Origin: Candidatus Brocadiaceae bacterium | GTDB taxonomy: Bacteria; Planctomycetota; Brocadiia; Brocadiales; Brocadiaceae | Length of the DNA: 9,125 nucleotides | Direction: 5' to 3' | NCBI GenBank assembly: GCA_024653795.1 | Contig: JANLHY010000257.1 | Coordinates: forward strand, 1 to 9,125 | Shown: piece after piece, positions 1 through 5,956 of the stretch | How positions within the stretch are numbered: position 1 is the first letter of the stretch | Layout of the letters: each line of letters starts with the position of its first letter | Notes under the pieces: generated by a model | The model's input: the letters and a program-made list of their open reading frames with translations, nothing else | Told to the model about the DNA's origin: nothing | Database searches by the model: none | Made by a program: the position numbers and the translations under genes

Positions 1-224
1 CTATATTCTTTTTTAAACGGATTATTGAATCCCCTCTTTGGCAAGCGACGAAAGAGCGGAGTTTGTCCACCTTCAAATTGTATACTTGTTTCATTTCCAG
101 TCCTAGCCGTTGCCCCTTTACCTCCTCTACCGGAGGTTTTCCCCATACCTGATCCCCTACCCCGGCCTACTCGCTTTTTACGCTTTCTGGGAAAAGGCAT
201 TGATTTTAGATCAAAAAGATTCAT
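1..224 (-). CDS. rplO: Large-subunit ribosomal protein L15, 5' part only (runs off the window)
   Basis: Encodes the first 74 residues of L15, a 23S rRNA-binding protein that joins late in 50S assembly. The N-terminus starts MNLFDLKSMP and runs into the family's basic, glycine-rich tail: VGRGRGSGMGKTSGRGGKG at about residues 19-37, then FEGGQTPLFRRLPKRGF at about 50-66. This extended tail penetrates 23S rRNA in known ribosomes. The ATG at 224-222 shares ATGA with the rpsE stop (TGA 223-221), which predicts translational coupling. A GGAG at 238-235, inside the end of rpsE, lies 10 bases upstream. The rest of the protein lies beyond position 1. In many bacteria rpmD (L30) sits between rpsE and rplO; here there is no room for it. 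Identity is certain from the motifs. Confidence 0.96.
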   Translation of the reverse strand, partial: MNLFDLKSMPFPRKRKKRVGRGRGSGMGKTSGRGGKGATARTGNETSIQFEGGQTPLFRRLPKRGFNNPFKKEY

Positions 225-706
225 TCTATCTTCACTCCCCTCAGTTCTCCAACCGCTTCTTTAGTTCTCAAAGCTTTTAAACCCATCAATGTTGCCTTAG
301 CCACATTAATTGGGTTTCTCGTGCCGTAACATTTCGTTAATATATTCTTAATCCCTGCATACTCGATCACAGCTCGCGCTGAAGCACCGGCCTTTATTCC
401 AGTACCAGAACATGCCGGCCTTAAGTATACATTGGCAGCTTTATATCTTCCCCATACCTCATGTGGTATAGTATCGCCTTTTAAAGGTATTTTAACCATT
501 TGCTTTTTAGCTTCTTTAACAGCTTTATTAACTGCGTTAGGGACTTCCCGCGCCTTACCAAATCCAATTCCAACACTTCCCTTTTTATCTCCAACGACTA
601 CAAGTGCGCTAAAACTCATTGATTTACCGCCCTTTGTTACCGTTGTACAGCGATTGATCCTTACAACTGTTTCTTCTATATTTATAGGTTCTTCTAAACG
701 CGCCAA
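221..706 (-). CDS. rpsE: Small-subunit ribosomal protein S5
   Basis: S5 is a 30S protein near the decoding centre and mRNA entry site that contributes to translational accuracy; spectinomycin-resistance changes map to its N-terminal loop. The 161-residue product has normal length. The N-terminal RNA-binding domain (about residues 8-75) contains VTKGGKSMSFSALVVVGD at 23-40 and GIGFGKAREVP at 46-56. The C-terminal domain carries GTGIKAGASARAVIEYAGI at 101-119 and RNPINVAKAT at 130-139. The start is TTG at 706-704, supported by AAGGAG at 718-713 with a 6-base spacer and by the MARLEEP N-terminus. Twenty-six bases separate it from rplR. Its TGA stop overlaps the rplO ATG by four bases, where many operons would instead have rpmD. 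Confidence 0.97.
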   Translation of the reverse strand: MARLEEPINIEETVVRINRCTTVTKGGKSMSFSALVVVGDKKGSVGIGFGKAREVPNAVNKAVKEAKKQMVKIPLKGDTIPHEVWGRYKAANVYLRPACSGTGIKAGASARAVIEYAGIKNILTKCYGTRNPINVAKATLMGLKALRTKEAVGELRGVKIE

Positions 707-732
707 GTGATTCTCCTTATACGAATCAGATT

Positions 733-1101
733 TTAGAAACTCAAATTGTATTTTCTTGCAGCTTCAGCTAAGGCTTTTATCCTTCCGTGGTACTTATAAC
801 CACCTTTATCAAACACAACTTTTGTAATACCTTTATTTTTTGCCTCTTCTGCAATCTTTTTCCCAACGATCTCAGCAGCCGCCGCATTCCCTCCGTACTT
901 AATCTGTGTCCGAAGATCAGGAGATTGCGTTGACGCTGCTACTAACGTCCTTCCTTCTATATCATTAATAATTTGGCAATAAATATGCTTTAAACTCCGA
1001 TACACGCTCAAACGCGGCCTCTCGGCAGTTCCTACTACTTTCCTTCTAATTCTAAGGTGACGCCGTGTTCTTTTTCGTAATTTTTCCTTTATATGATCCA
1101 T
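733..1101 (-). CDS. rplR: Large-subunit ribosomal protein L18
   Basis: L18 binds 5S rRNA and, with L5, anchors the 5S particle into the central protuberance of the 50S subunit. The product is 122 residues, typical of bacteria. It begins with a very basic helix (KLRKRTRRHLRIRRK, about residues 7-21), followed by the family signature RPRLSVYRS at 28-36 and IYCQIINDIEGRTLVAAS at 40-57. Near the end is VFDKGGYKYHGRIKALAEAAR at about 96-116, the C-terminal signature of L18. ATG at 1101 is preceded by AAGGA at 1115-1111 with a 9-base spacer. It lies 25 bases after rplF and 26 before rpsE, so it is part of the same transcript. Nothing unusual was seen. Confidence 0.97.
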   Translation of the reverse strand: MDHIKEKLRKRTRRHLRIRRKVVGTAERPRLSVYRSLKHIYCQIINDIEGRTLVAASTQSPDLRTQIKYGGNAAAAEIVGKKIAEEAKNKGITKVVFDKGGYKYHGRIKALAEAARKYNLSF

Positions 1102-1126
1102 ATCTAAAAATCCTTAATTAATACTA

Positions 1127-1690
1127 TTATGCAGCGCCGGATGTGGTTGCTTTCCCAGCCTTCCTTCTAATAACCTCATCTTCGTATTTAACACCCATTC
1201 CTTTATATGGCTCTGGCGGCCTCATGCCCCTGATTACAGATGAAAATTGACCCACCATTTGCTTGTCTGACCCTGATACTGTGAGCTTTGCCGGGTTAGT
1301 TGGGTTTGTAACGTCTATCTTTATTCCCTTCGGTATCTCCACATTTACCGGGTGAGTATATCCAAGTAATAATACAAGGTCTTTACCTTGTACCTTAGCG
1401 TTGTAACCGAGTCCAACAATCTCGAGATTCTTGGAATAACCCTTACTAACACCCAATACCATATTTGAAATTAATGCACGTGTCAAACCATGCAATGCCC
1501 TATGATATTTTTCATCAGAAGATCTTTTTACTACAATTTGCTTATCCTGCTGAACATATTCTATAGCTATGTCAGGATGAAATGTCTGACTTAGTTTTCC
1601 CTTTGGGCCATCAATGTTTACCGTATTACCGCTTATTGATATTTTTACATCGTTTGGAACTTTAACGGGTTGTCTTCCTATTCGTGACAT
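1127..1690 (-). CDS. rplF: Large-subunit ribosomal protein L6
   Basis: L6 binds 23S rRNA near the sarcin-ricin loop and the factor-binding site of the 50S subunit. The 187-residue product shows the usual two repeated alpha/beta domains. The N-terminal one opens MSRIGRQPVKVP and has VNIDGPKGKLSQTF at about 24-37. The C-terminal one contains GYSKNLEIVGLGYNAKVQGK at 84-103, the L6 signature. The invariant RPPEPYKGMGVKY at 157-169 is followed by the basic tail EVIRRKAGKA. The length is slightly above the usual 175-180 because of a short tail ending TTSGAA. ATG at 1690 has AGAGGA at 1702-1697 with a 6-base spacer. Gaps are 27 bases to rpsH and 25 to rplR. Confidence 0.97.
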   Translation of the reverse strand: MSRIGRQPVKVPNDVKISISGNTVNIDGPKGKLSQTFHPDIAIEYVQQDKQIVVKRSSDEKYHRALHGLTRALISNMVLGVSKGYSKNLEIVGLGYNAKVQGKDLVLLLGYTHPVNVEIPKGIKIDVTNPTNPAKLTVSGSDKQMVGQFSSVIRGMRPPEPYKGMGVKYEDEVIRRKAGKATTSGAA

Positions 1691-1717
1691 CTTAAATCCT
1701 CTATCCGGATAAATCGC

Positions 1718-2119
1718 TTAGGACACAATACAAATCAGCTCACCGCCAATTTTTAGTTTTCTACACTCTCTGTCACTTATAATTCCTCTTGATGTGGAGT
1801 ATATCGCAGTGCCAATTCCTCCAAAGATTTTACCAATTTTCTCAGACTTCTTATATATCCGTCTACTCGATTTACTTACTCTCTCAATATTATTAATTAT
1901 TTGCTGTTTTAAGGGGCCATATTTTAAGTATATCCTTATGGAAACCTTGTCACCCCCAACTGGCATCTCTTTGAAATCCTTGATATAGCCTTCTTCCTTT
2001 AATATTTTTAAAATCGCCGACTTTACCTTGGATGTGGAAACATCCACACTTTCCCGTTTAATCACGCTTGCGTTTCTAATTCGCGTCAGCATATCAGAAA
2101 TCGGATCTGTCATACACAT
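1718..2119 (-). CDS. rpsH: Small-subunit ribosomal protein S8
   Basis: S8 is a primary 16S rRNA-binding protein of the 30S platform, and in Escherichia coli it also represses translation of the spc operon. The product is 133 residues, normal length. The N-terminus MCMTDPISDMLTRIRNA matches the family start M-S-M-T-D-P-I, which supports the first ATG (2119) over the one two codons later. STSRGIISDRECRKL at 108-122 matches the conserved C-terminal rRNA-binding segment (STS-G--TD-EARKL), and GGELIC at 125-130 follows. The last residues are IVS, where many S8 proteins end in YVW. AAGGA at 2132-2128 precedes the start with an 8-base spacer. No S8-type operator hairpin was recognised near rplX/rplE, so S8 feedback control is not shown here. 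Confidence 0.97.
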   Translation of the reverse strand: MCMTDPISDMLTRIRNASVIKRESVDVSTSKVKSAILKILKEEGYIKDFKEMPVGGDKVSIRIYLKYGPLKQQIINNIERVSKSSRRIYKKSEKIGKIFGGIGTAIYSTSRGIISDRECRKLKIGGELICIVS

Positions 2120-2164
2120 TATTATATTCCTTATTTTTAATACTATTCTGTAATAACTGGCTTT

Positions 2165-2350
2165 CTACCAACTTGCTTTTTTTACCCCTGGAATCTCACC
2201 CTTTGAAGCAAGTTTTCTAAAACAAAGTCTGCATATTTGAAATTTACGATAGTATGCCCTGCGACGTCCACATAACTTACATCTGTTGTATTTTCTTGTT
2301 TTATACTTTGGCTCTTTTTTTGATTTTTCTATTAAACATTTTCTTGCCAT
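2165..2350 (-). CDS. rpsN: Small-subunit ribosomal protein S14, short zinc-binding form (uS14, type Z)
   Basis: S14 is a late-assembling protein of the 30S head. The 61-residue product is the short zinc-binding class, not the roughly 100-residue zinc-free class. Four cysteines form a zinc knuckle: C24 and C27 in RCKLCGRR, C40 and C43 in ICRLCFRK (CX2C-X12-CX2C). The end reads LASKGEIPGVKKASW, the canonical tail. ATG at 2350 has AAGGAG at 2361-2356 with a 5-base spacer, and this ribosome binding site overlaps the TAA stop of rplE (2362-2360), so the two genes are probably coupled. The name rpsN is used here; some annotations call this form rpsZ. The presence of the zinc form says the organism invests zinc in its ribosome; whether a zinc-free paralogue exists elsewhere cannot be seen. 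Confidence 0.97.
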   Translation of the reverse strand: MARKCLIEKSKKEPKYKTRKYNRCKLCGRRRAYYRKFQICRLCFRKLASKGEIPGVKKASW

Positions 2351-2359
2351 TCGGACTCC

Positions 2360-2902
2360 TTATTCTAGCCTAAAAGGCATACCCAATAATTTTAACAATT
2401 CACAAGATTGCTCATTTGAATTACCGGTAATTACCATGGTAATATCCATACCCTGAACAAATTCCACACTATCGATGCTTATTTCAGGAAATACAATCTG
2501 CTCTGTCAGACCCAAAGTATAGTTACCACGGCCATCGAATGCCTTTTGGGAAATACCCCTAAAATCTCTTATTCTCGGCAACACAATACTAATTAAACGG
2601 TCCAAAAATTCAAACATCCTTTTCCCCCGCAACGTAACTTTACATCCAATTGCCTGACCCTTGCGGAGTTTAAAACCAGCTATAGCTTTTTTTGCTACAG
2701 TAACGAGCGGTTTTTGGCCAGTAACTATCGTCAGATGTTTCGTTGCTTCCTCAATGAGTTTTTTATTATCAACTGCCTTGCCAACACCCATGTTAACCAC
2801 AATCTTCTGTAACTTGGGTACCGAGAGTTTATTTTTATACTCAAACTTCTTTATGAGTTGCTGCACTACTTGCTTTTGATATTTTTCTAACAATCTTGTC
2901 AT
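2360..2902 (-). CDS. rplE: Large-subunit ribosomal protein L5
   Basis: L5 binds 5S rRNA and touches the P-site tRNA from the central protuberance of the 50S subunit. The 180-residue length is typical. Diagnostic segments are VPKLQKIVVNMGVG at 28-41, TGQKPLVTVAKKAIAGFKLRKG at about 61-82 (the L5 signature lies here), and GRGNYTLGLTEQIVFPEI at 124-141. GMDITMVITG at 151-160 and the ending LLGMPFRLE complete the match. The ATG at 2902 fits the family N-terminus MTRLLEKY. The only Shine-Dalgarno-like string is GAGG at 2920-2917, overlapping the rplX stop and 14 bases from the ATG, so initiation may rely on ribosomes finishing rplX. The stop overlaps the rpsN ribosome binding site. Confidence 0.97.
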   Translation of the reverse strand: MTRLLEKYQKQVVQQLIKKFEYKNKLSVPKLQKIVVNMGVGKAVDNKKLIEEATKHLTIVTGQKPLVTVAKKAIAGFKLRKGQAIGCKVTLRGKRMFEFLDRLISIVLPRIRDFRGISQKAFDGRGNYTLGLTEQIVFPEISIDSVEFVQGMDITMVITGNSNEQSCELLKLLGMPFRLE

Positions 2903-2918
2903 ATTTTACGTTAAAACC

Positions 2919-3254
2919 TCATTCAGCAGAAATTATTTCAGACCCACAACAGGCGCATACACGAATCTTATTACGATTTTCCAATATTTTTTTTCTTGTC
3001 CGCACTCCCTTGCCATTTTTTTTGCAGTTTTTGCTCTGACAAATGGGTAACACATTTGCAATTGCTATAGAAGCTTCTTTCTGTATTCTGCCACCTTGCT
3101 GGTTCTTTTGGCTTGGTTTTGTATGTCTGTAAACTAAATTTAGACCCTTAATAATAACTCGCTTTTTCTCTCGTAAAACCTTTATTATTTTTCCTGTTTT
3201 ACCAGCCTCATTGCCAGCCATCACTGCAACTAAATCATTCTTGCAAACATGCAT
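2919..3254 (-). CDS. rplX: Large-subunit ribosomal protein L24 with a cysteine-rich C-terminal tail
   Basis: L24 is an assembly-initiating 23S rRNA-binding protein that lies near the peptide exit tunnel. The 111-residue product has an N-terminal KOW domain: DLVAVMAGNEAGKTGKIIKV at about 7-26, then RVIIKGLNLVYRHTKPSQ at about 32-49 and GGRIQKEASIAIANV at 54-68. The tail is unusual in having five cysteines: C72 and C77 (ICQSKNC), then C100, C102 and C103 (RVCACCGSEI). In other L24 proteins with a zinc ribbon the first pair is CX2C; here it is CX4C. ATG at 3254 has GGAG at 3269-3266 with an 11-base spacer. The gap to rplN is 49 bases and to rplE 16. The family call is certain; zinc binding is inferred. 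Confidence 0.96.
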   Translation of the reverse strand: MHVCKNDLVAVMAGNEAGKTGKIIKVLREKKRVIIKGLNLVYRHTKPSQKNQQGGRIQKEASIAIANVLPICQSKNCKKNGKGVRTRKKILENRNKIRVCACCGSEIISAE

Positions 3255-3303
3255 AACTATACATTCTCCACAGGTATTTGTTTAACCTTGTAATTAAATC
3301 TTT

Positions 3304-3672
3304 CTACACAACTTCAGCAGCCAAAGATATAATTTTCATAAAATTCTTTTGCCGTAATTCTCTGGCTACAGCGCCGAATATACGAGTTCCTCGAGGGTTG
3401 CCATCGTCGTCAATAATGACTATCGCATTTTTGTCAAATTTTAAATAAGAACCGTCGTCTCTCCGTATGTTTTTCCTTGTCCGCACAACTACCCCTTTTA
3501 CCACTTCCCCTTTTTTAACTACTCCCTCTGGGATTGCCTTTTTTACTGCCGCAACAATAATATCACCAACCGTGGCATATTTCCTACCGCTACCGCCTAA
3601 GACCTTTATACACTTAGCCCTTTTAGCGCCGCTGTTGTCTGCAATATCTAATTTTGTTTGTTCCATTATCAT
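3304..3672 (-). CDS. rplN: Large-subunit ribosomal protein L14
   Basis: L14 lies on the subunit interface of the 50S particle and forms bridges to 16S rRNA; it is also the docking site of the silencing factor RsfS. The 122-residue length is exactly typical. The N-terminus MIMEQTKLDIADNSGAKRAKCI is readable as the conserved L14 start. It continues VGDIIVAAVKKAIP at 35-48 and KKGEVVKGVVVRTRK at 53-67, the L14 signature region. GNPRGTRIFGAVARELR at 91-107 and the tail KIISLAAEVV close the protein. ATG at 3672 has GGAG at 3685-3682 with a 9-base spacer. It opens the part equivalent to the E. coli spc operon, 21 bases after the rpsQ stop with no visible promoter or terminator, so S10 and spc blocks appear co-transcribed. 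Confidence 0.97.
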   Translation of the reverse strand: MIMEQTKLDIADNSGAKRAKCIKVLGGSGRKYATVGDIIVAAVKKAIPEGVVKKGEVVKGVVVRTRKNIRRDDGSYLKFDKNAIVIIDDDGNPRGTRIFGAVARELRQKNFMKIISLAAEVV

Positions 3673-3693
3673 TTTTTTAAACTCCGCTTAATT

Positions 3694-3969
3694 CTACGGC
3701 TTTGCCTTTTCTATGATACGAAGTAATCTTGTAAATTTTGTTTTGCTTAATGGTCTCGCCTCAATAATCTCAACCTTATCGCCCACTTTTGCTTCGTTAT
3801 TTTGATCGTGTGTTTTATAGATTGAAGACCGTTTTAGATACTTACCATATTTGGAATGTTTTACAAGACGCACCACCTCAACGACTATTGTCTTATGCAT
3901 CTTATTACCAATGACCGTCCCGACAATCTTCCTTCTTCTGCCTCTTTTCTTTTCAACGCTCATTTTCAA
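3694..3969 (-). CDS. rpsQ: Small-subunit ribosomal protein S17
   Basis: S17 is a primary 16S rRNA-binding protein with an OB fold, required early in 30S assembly. The product has RGRRRKIVGTVIGNKMHKT near the N-terminus, then VEVVRLVKHSKYGKYLKRS, THDQNNEAKVGDKVEI and ARPLSKTKFTRLLRI, in the order of the family. Two starts are possible. TTG at 3969 overlaps the rpmC stop as TTGA and is 5 bases from AAGGAG (3980-3975). ATG at 3963, two codons later, is 11 bases from the same site and would leave a 2-base gap. I give the longer form because the rplP-rpmC junction just upstream has the same TTGA arrangement, but the ATG is a real alternative (89 instead of 91 residues). The stop is TAG at 3696-3694. 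Confidence 0.94.
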   Translation of the reverse strand: MKMSVEKKRGRRRKIVGTVIGNKMHKTIVVEVVRLVKHSKYGKYLKRSSIYKTHDQNNEAKVGDKVEIIEARPLSKTKFTRLLRIIEKAKP

Positions 3970-4190
3970 ACTTGCTCCTTTGCCTTGAGGTGAGTATTGA
4001 TAGACAAGTCCATCTCTCTCAGAATAGTTTTCAATCTTGCAATATCTCTTCGAATATCACCTCTCTGTGCAGGATTTCGAGTTTCACCCGCCTGCCATTG
4101 AAACCGAATATTCAGCGATTCCCTTCTGCATGCATCTATTTCTTCCGAAATCTCCTGCCTGGATTTCATTCTCATTTCACTAACCTTCAA
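3966..4190 (-). CDS. rpmC: Large-subunit ribosomal protein L29
   Basis: L29 sits beside L23 at the rim of the polypeptide exit tunnel, where targeting factors such as signal recognition particle and trigger factor dock. The 74-residue product is a two-helix protein: MKVSEMRMKSRQEISEEI begins helix one, SLNIRFQWQAGETRNPAQ at about 25-42 is the family's middle, and RRDIARLKTILREM at 47-60 is the L29 signature. A hydrophilic tail of about 14 residues extends past the usual end. The start is TTG at 4190-4188, supported by the conserved MK-xEhR N-terminus and GGAG at 4203-4200 (9-base spacer). The start overlaps the rplP TGA by four bases (TTGA), and the stop overlaps the proposed rpsQ TTG the same way. 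Confidence 0.95.
   Translation of the reverse strand: MKVSEMRMKSRQEISEEIDACRRESLNIRFQWQAGETRNPAQRGDIRRDIARLKTILREMDLSINTHLKAKEQV
3975..3980 (-). promoter_or_regulatory. Ribosome binding site for rpsQ within the end of rpmC
   Basis: AAGGAG at 3980-3975 encodes the Lys-Glu just before the last two residues of L29 and serves rpsQ. It is 5 bases from TTG 3969 and 11 bases from ATG 3963, so it is compatible with either start and does not settle the choice alone. Confidence 0.75.
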
Positions 4191-4606
4191 ATCGTCTTTC
4201 TCCTTTGTACAAGCCTCACTTTAACCGGCATTTTATGAGCTATTCTATTAAACGTCTGCTTGGCAATTTCTTCATTGATACCGCCCAGCTCATACAAAAT
4301 AGTCCCAGGTTTCACCACAGCAACCCAGAATTCAGGTTCACCCTTACCTTTTCCCATACGAGTTTCAATAGGTTTCGACGAAACGGATTTGTGTGGAAAC
4401 ACCCTTATCGTTAACTTCCCTTCTCTTGGAAGGTATTGTGACGCAGATACCCTTCCCGCCTCGAGTTGTTGTGCTGTTATCCACCCAGGCTCCAAAGACT
4501 GCAAACCAAATTCACCAAAAGATACTCTATTACCCCTTGTCGCATTTCCTTTAATTTTTTGCCGTTGCGACTTCCTGAACTTCACCCTCTTTGGCATAAG
4601 GCGCAT
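4187..4606 (-). CDS. rplP: Large-subunit ribosomal protein L16
   Basis: L16 contacts A- and P-site tRNA elbows in the 50S subunit and is needed late in assembly. The 139-residue product begins MRLMPKRVKFRKSQR; LQSLEPGWITAQQLEAGR at 35-52 and IRVFPHK at 67-73 follow. RMGKGKGEPEFWVAVVKPG at 83-101 is the family hallmark. Arg83 corresponds to the arginine that is hydroxylated in E. coli; nothing here shows that modification. ATG at 4606 is 7 bases after AAGGAG (4619-4614), an ideal arrangement; an ATG three codons later is less well placed. The first 56 bases lie inside rpsC in another frame, much more overlap than is usual. The end overlaps rpmC by four bases. Confidence 0.97.
   Translation of the reverse strand: MRLMPKRVKFRKSQRQKIKGNATRGNRVSFGEFGLQSLEPGWITAQQLEAGRVSASQYLPREGKLTIRVFPHKSVSSKPIETRMGKGKGEPEFWVAVVKPGTILYELGGINEEIAKQTFNRIAHKMPVKVRLVQRRKTI
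4200..4203 (-). promoter_or_regulatory. Ribosome binding site supporting the TTG start of rpmC
   Basis: GGAG at 4203-4200, within the last codons of rplP, is 9 bases upstream of TTG 4190. The next in-frame ATG (4175) would be 24 bases away and would remove the conserved MKVSE N-terminus of L29, so the TTG is preferred. Confidence 0.8.
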
Positions 4607-5249
4607 ATGACATCTCCTTCCCGGAACTAATTAACCCTTTATAAATCCAAACTTTTACCCCAATAACGCCGTACGTCGTTTTAGCTTCAGCAAAACCGTA
4701 ATCAATATCGGCCCTCAATGTATGCAAAGGAACACTTCCCGATGACATTTTTTCAGTCCTTGCGATCTCTGCTCCACCCAGCCTGCCTGCTACCTGCATC
4801 TTTACACCCTTTGCGCCTGCATCAACTGATGCATCCAGTGCTTTTTTCATCGCCCTTCTAAATGTAACTCGCTTTTCTAGCTGCTCTGCGATGTTTTCAG
4901 CAACAAGTTGCGCATGCAGCTCTGGCTTCGTAATTTCTTTTATTTTTATAACCACTTCTCGTCCTGTAATTTTTTGCAGCTCTTCTTTAAGTTTATCGAC
5001 CTCAGCGCCTTTTCTACCAATTATCAAGCCAGGACGCGCAGTATGCAAAGTTATTTTTGCATCTTGCCGGGTTCTTTCTATCTCTATAAGTGAAATCCCG
5101 GCAAAGCCATAATTTTTTTTAATTATCTTACGTATCTTCTGGTCTTCTACAAGCAATGAGCCAAAAATTTTCTTGTCGGCATACCAAATCGATTTCCACC
5201 CCTGCGTTATTCCCAACCTAAAGCTTATTGGACATACCTTATGACCCAT
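4551..5249 (-). CDS. rpsC: Small-subunit ribosomal protein S3
   Basis: S3 lines the mRNA entry tunnel of the 30S head and has mRNA-unwinding activity together with S4 and S5. The 232-residue product has the N-terminal S3 block (MGHKVCPISFRLGI; most S3 proteins have His or Asn where Cys6 stands). A KH domain follows, with its GXXG loop GRKG at 78-81 in ARPGLIIGRKGAEVDKL. The C-terminal domain has GVKMQVAGRLGGAEIARTE at 148-166, LHTLRADIDYGFAEA at 175-189 and GVKVWIYKG at 197-205. The last 19 or so residues (about 214-232) are encoded by DNA that also encodes the L16 N-terminus. ATG at 5249 has GAGGAG at 5260-5255 with a 5-base spacer. It starts 17 bases after rplV. Confidence 0.97.
   Translation of the reverse strand: MGHKVCPISFRLGITQGWKSIWYADKKIFGSLLVEDQKIRKIIKKNYGFAGISLIEIERTRQDAKITLHTARPGLIIGRKGAEVDKLKEELQKITGREVVIKIKEITKPELHAQLVAENIAEQLEKRVTFRRAMKKALDASVDAGAKGVKMQVAGRLGGAEIARTEKMSSGSVPLHTLRADIDYGFAEAKTTYGVIGVKVWIYKGLISSGKEMSYAPYAKEGEVQEVATAKN
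4614..4619 (-). promoter_or_regulatory. Ribosome binding site of rplP inside the rpsC coding region
   Basis: AAGGAG at 4619-4614 is followed by a 7-base spacer and the rplP ATG at 4606. It lies within rpsC codons about 211-212. Its ideal spacing fixes the rplP start and shows that the 56-base rpsC-rplP overlap is not an artefact of choosing too early a start. Confidence 0.85.
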
Positions 5250-5266
5250 CTCATCTCCTCTGATTA

Positions 5267-5617
5267 TTATTTATTTATACTTTTGTTTTTTTCAGATAAC
5301 ACTACCGTGATATGACTTGTACGCTTCAATATCCGCGCCGACATTCCACGAGGCCTCGTACGTTGCCCTTTTCTAGTTGGACCACCATCCACTAAAGCTT
5401 GTGTTACATACAAAGAATCAACATCAACGTCCAAATTTTCATTTGCAGCAGCTATGGCAGCTCTAATTACCTTATCTATCATGTAAGATGCGCGTTTGTG
5501 AGTCGCCCTCAAAATCCTTAATGCATCATTAACCGATTTACCCCGGACAAGATCAATAACATATCGTACTTTTCGTGGTGATATCCTCGCATATTTACAA
5601 CACGATCTAAATTCCAT
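5267..5617 (-). CDS. rplV: Large-subunit ribosomal protein L22
   Basis: L22 contacts all domains of 23S rRNA and sends a long beta-hairpin into the peptide exit tunnel, where it forms the constriction with L4; changes there cause macrolide resistance in other bacteria. The 116-residue product opens MEFRSCCKYARISPRKVRYV, and ARISPRKVRYVIDLVRGK at 10-27 is the conserved first helix. The tunnel hairpin is GGPTRKGQRTRPRGMSARIL at 78-97, followed by the signature KRTSHITVVLSE at 98-109. A short basic tail KNKSINK ends it. ATG at 5617 has AAAGG at 5632-5628 with a 10-base spacer. The 49-base gap from rpsS shows no terminator or credible promoter. Confidence 0.97.
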   Translation of the reverse strand: MEFRSCCKYARISPRKVRYVIDLVRGKSVNDALRILRATHKRASYMIDKVIRAAIAAANENLDVDVDSLYVTQALVDGGPTRKGQRTRPRGMSARILKRTSHITVVLSEKNKSINK

Positions 5618-5666
5618 TTTTATACAACCTTTCAGTGCAATAATCTATAATTGACCCTACCACTTG

Positions 5667-5951
5667 CTAACCGTGTGGTGTTTCTTTCTTTTTCACACCA
5701 CCGTGAGCCCTAAAAGTACGCGTTTGAGCAAACTCTCCAAGCTTATGGCCAACCATATCATCCGTAACAAACAGTTTTTGAAATATTTTACCGTTATGAA
5801 TCATAAAGGTATGTGAAACAAACTCAGGCACAATCGTACAGCTTCTAGCCCATGTCCGTATAGGTTCACTGCCACCTGCATCTTTTTGCTTCAATACTTT
5901 TTCCATTAACTTACTATCAACATATGGTCCCTTTTTTACTGAACGACTCAT
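5667..5951 (-). CDS. rpsS: Small-subunit ribosomal protein S19
   Basis: S19 lies in the 30S head, forms a bridge to the central protuberance and reaches toward the A-site tRNA. From ATG 5951 the product is 94 residues: MSRSVKKGPYVDSKLMEKV matches the family N-terminus M-x-RS-KKGP, and MVGHKLGEFAQTRTFRAHG at 66-84 is the S19 signature. A frame-extending TTG at 5963 would add only four residues that are not part of the family, and the GGAG at 5960-5957 lies between the two candidates, 5 bases before the ATG. I therefore chose 5951. The gene follows rplB by 33 bases, and the C-terminal tail after the signature (KKKETPHG) is ordinary. Confidence 0.96.
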   Translation of the reverse strand: MSRSVKKGPYVDSKLMEKVLKQKDAGGSEPIRTWARSCTIVPEFVSHTFMIHNGKIFQKLFVTDDMVGHKLGEFAQTRTFRAHGGVKKKETPHG

Positions 5952-5956
5952 AACGT

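Noticed and set aside
25..264. Plus-strand open frame of about 79 codons opposite rplO
   Set aside because: The Pro/Leu-rich translation is the complement of the Gly/Arg-rich L15 tail. L15 on the minus strand is clearly the gene.
3269..3290. Small stem-loop in the 49-base rplN-rplX gap (AGGT/ACCT stem extended across a bulge), touching the rplX ribosome binding site
   Set aside because: The stem is only about six base pairs with a bulge and a 9-base loop, and it does not resemble the known S8 or L4 target structures. It is too weak to call a regulator.
4260..4610. Plus-strand open frame of about 116 codons opposite rplP
   Set aside because: It lies wholly antisense to rplP and the end of rpsC, shows no recognisable family, and is explained by the composition of the conserved gene on the other strand.
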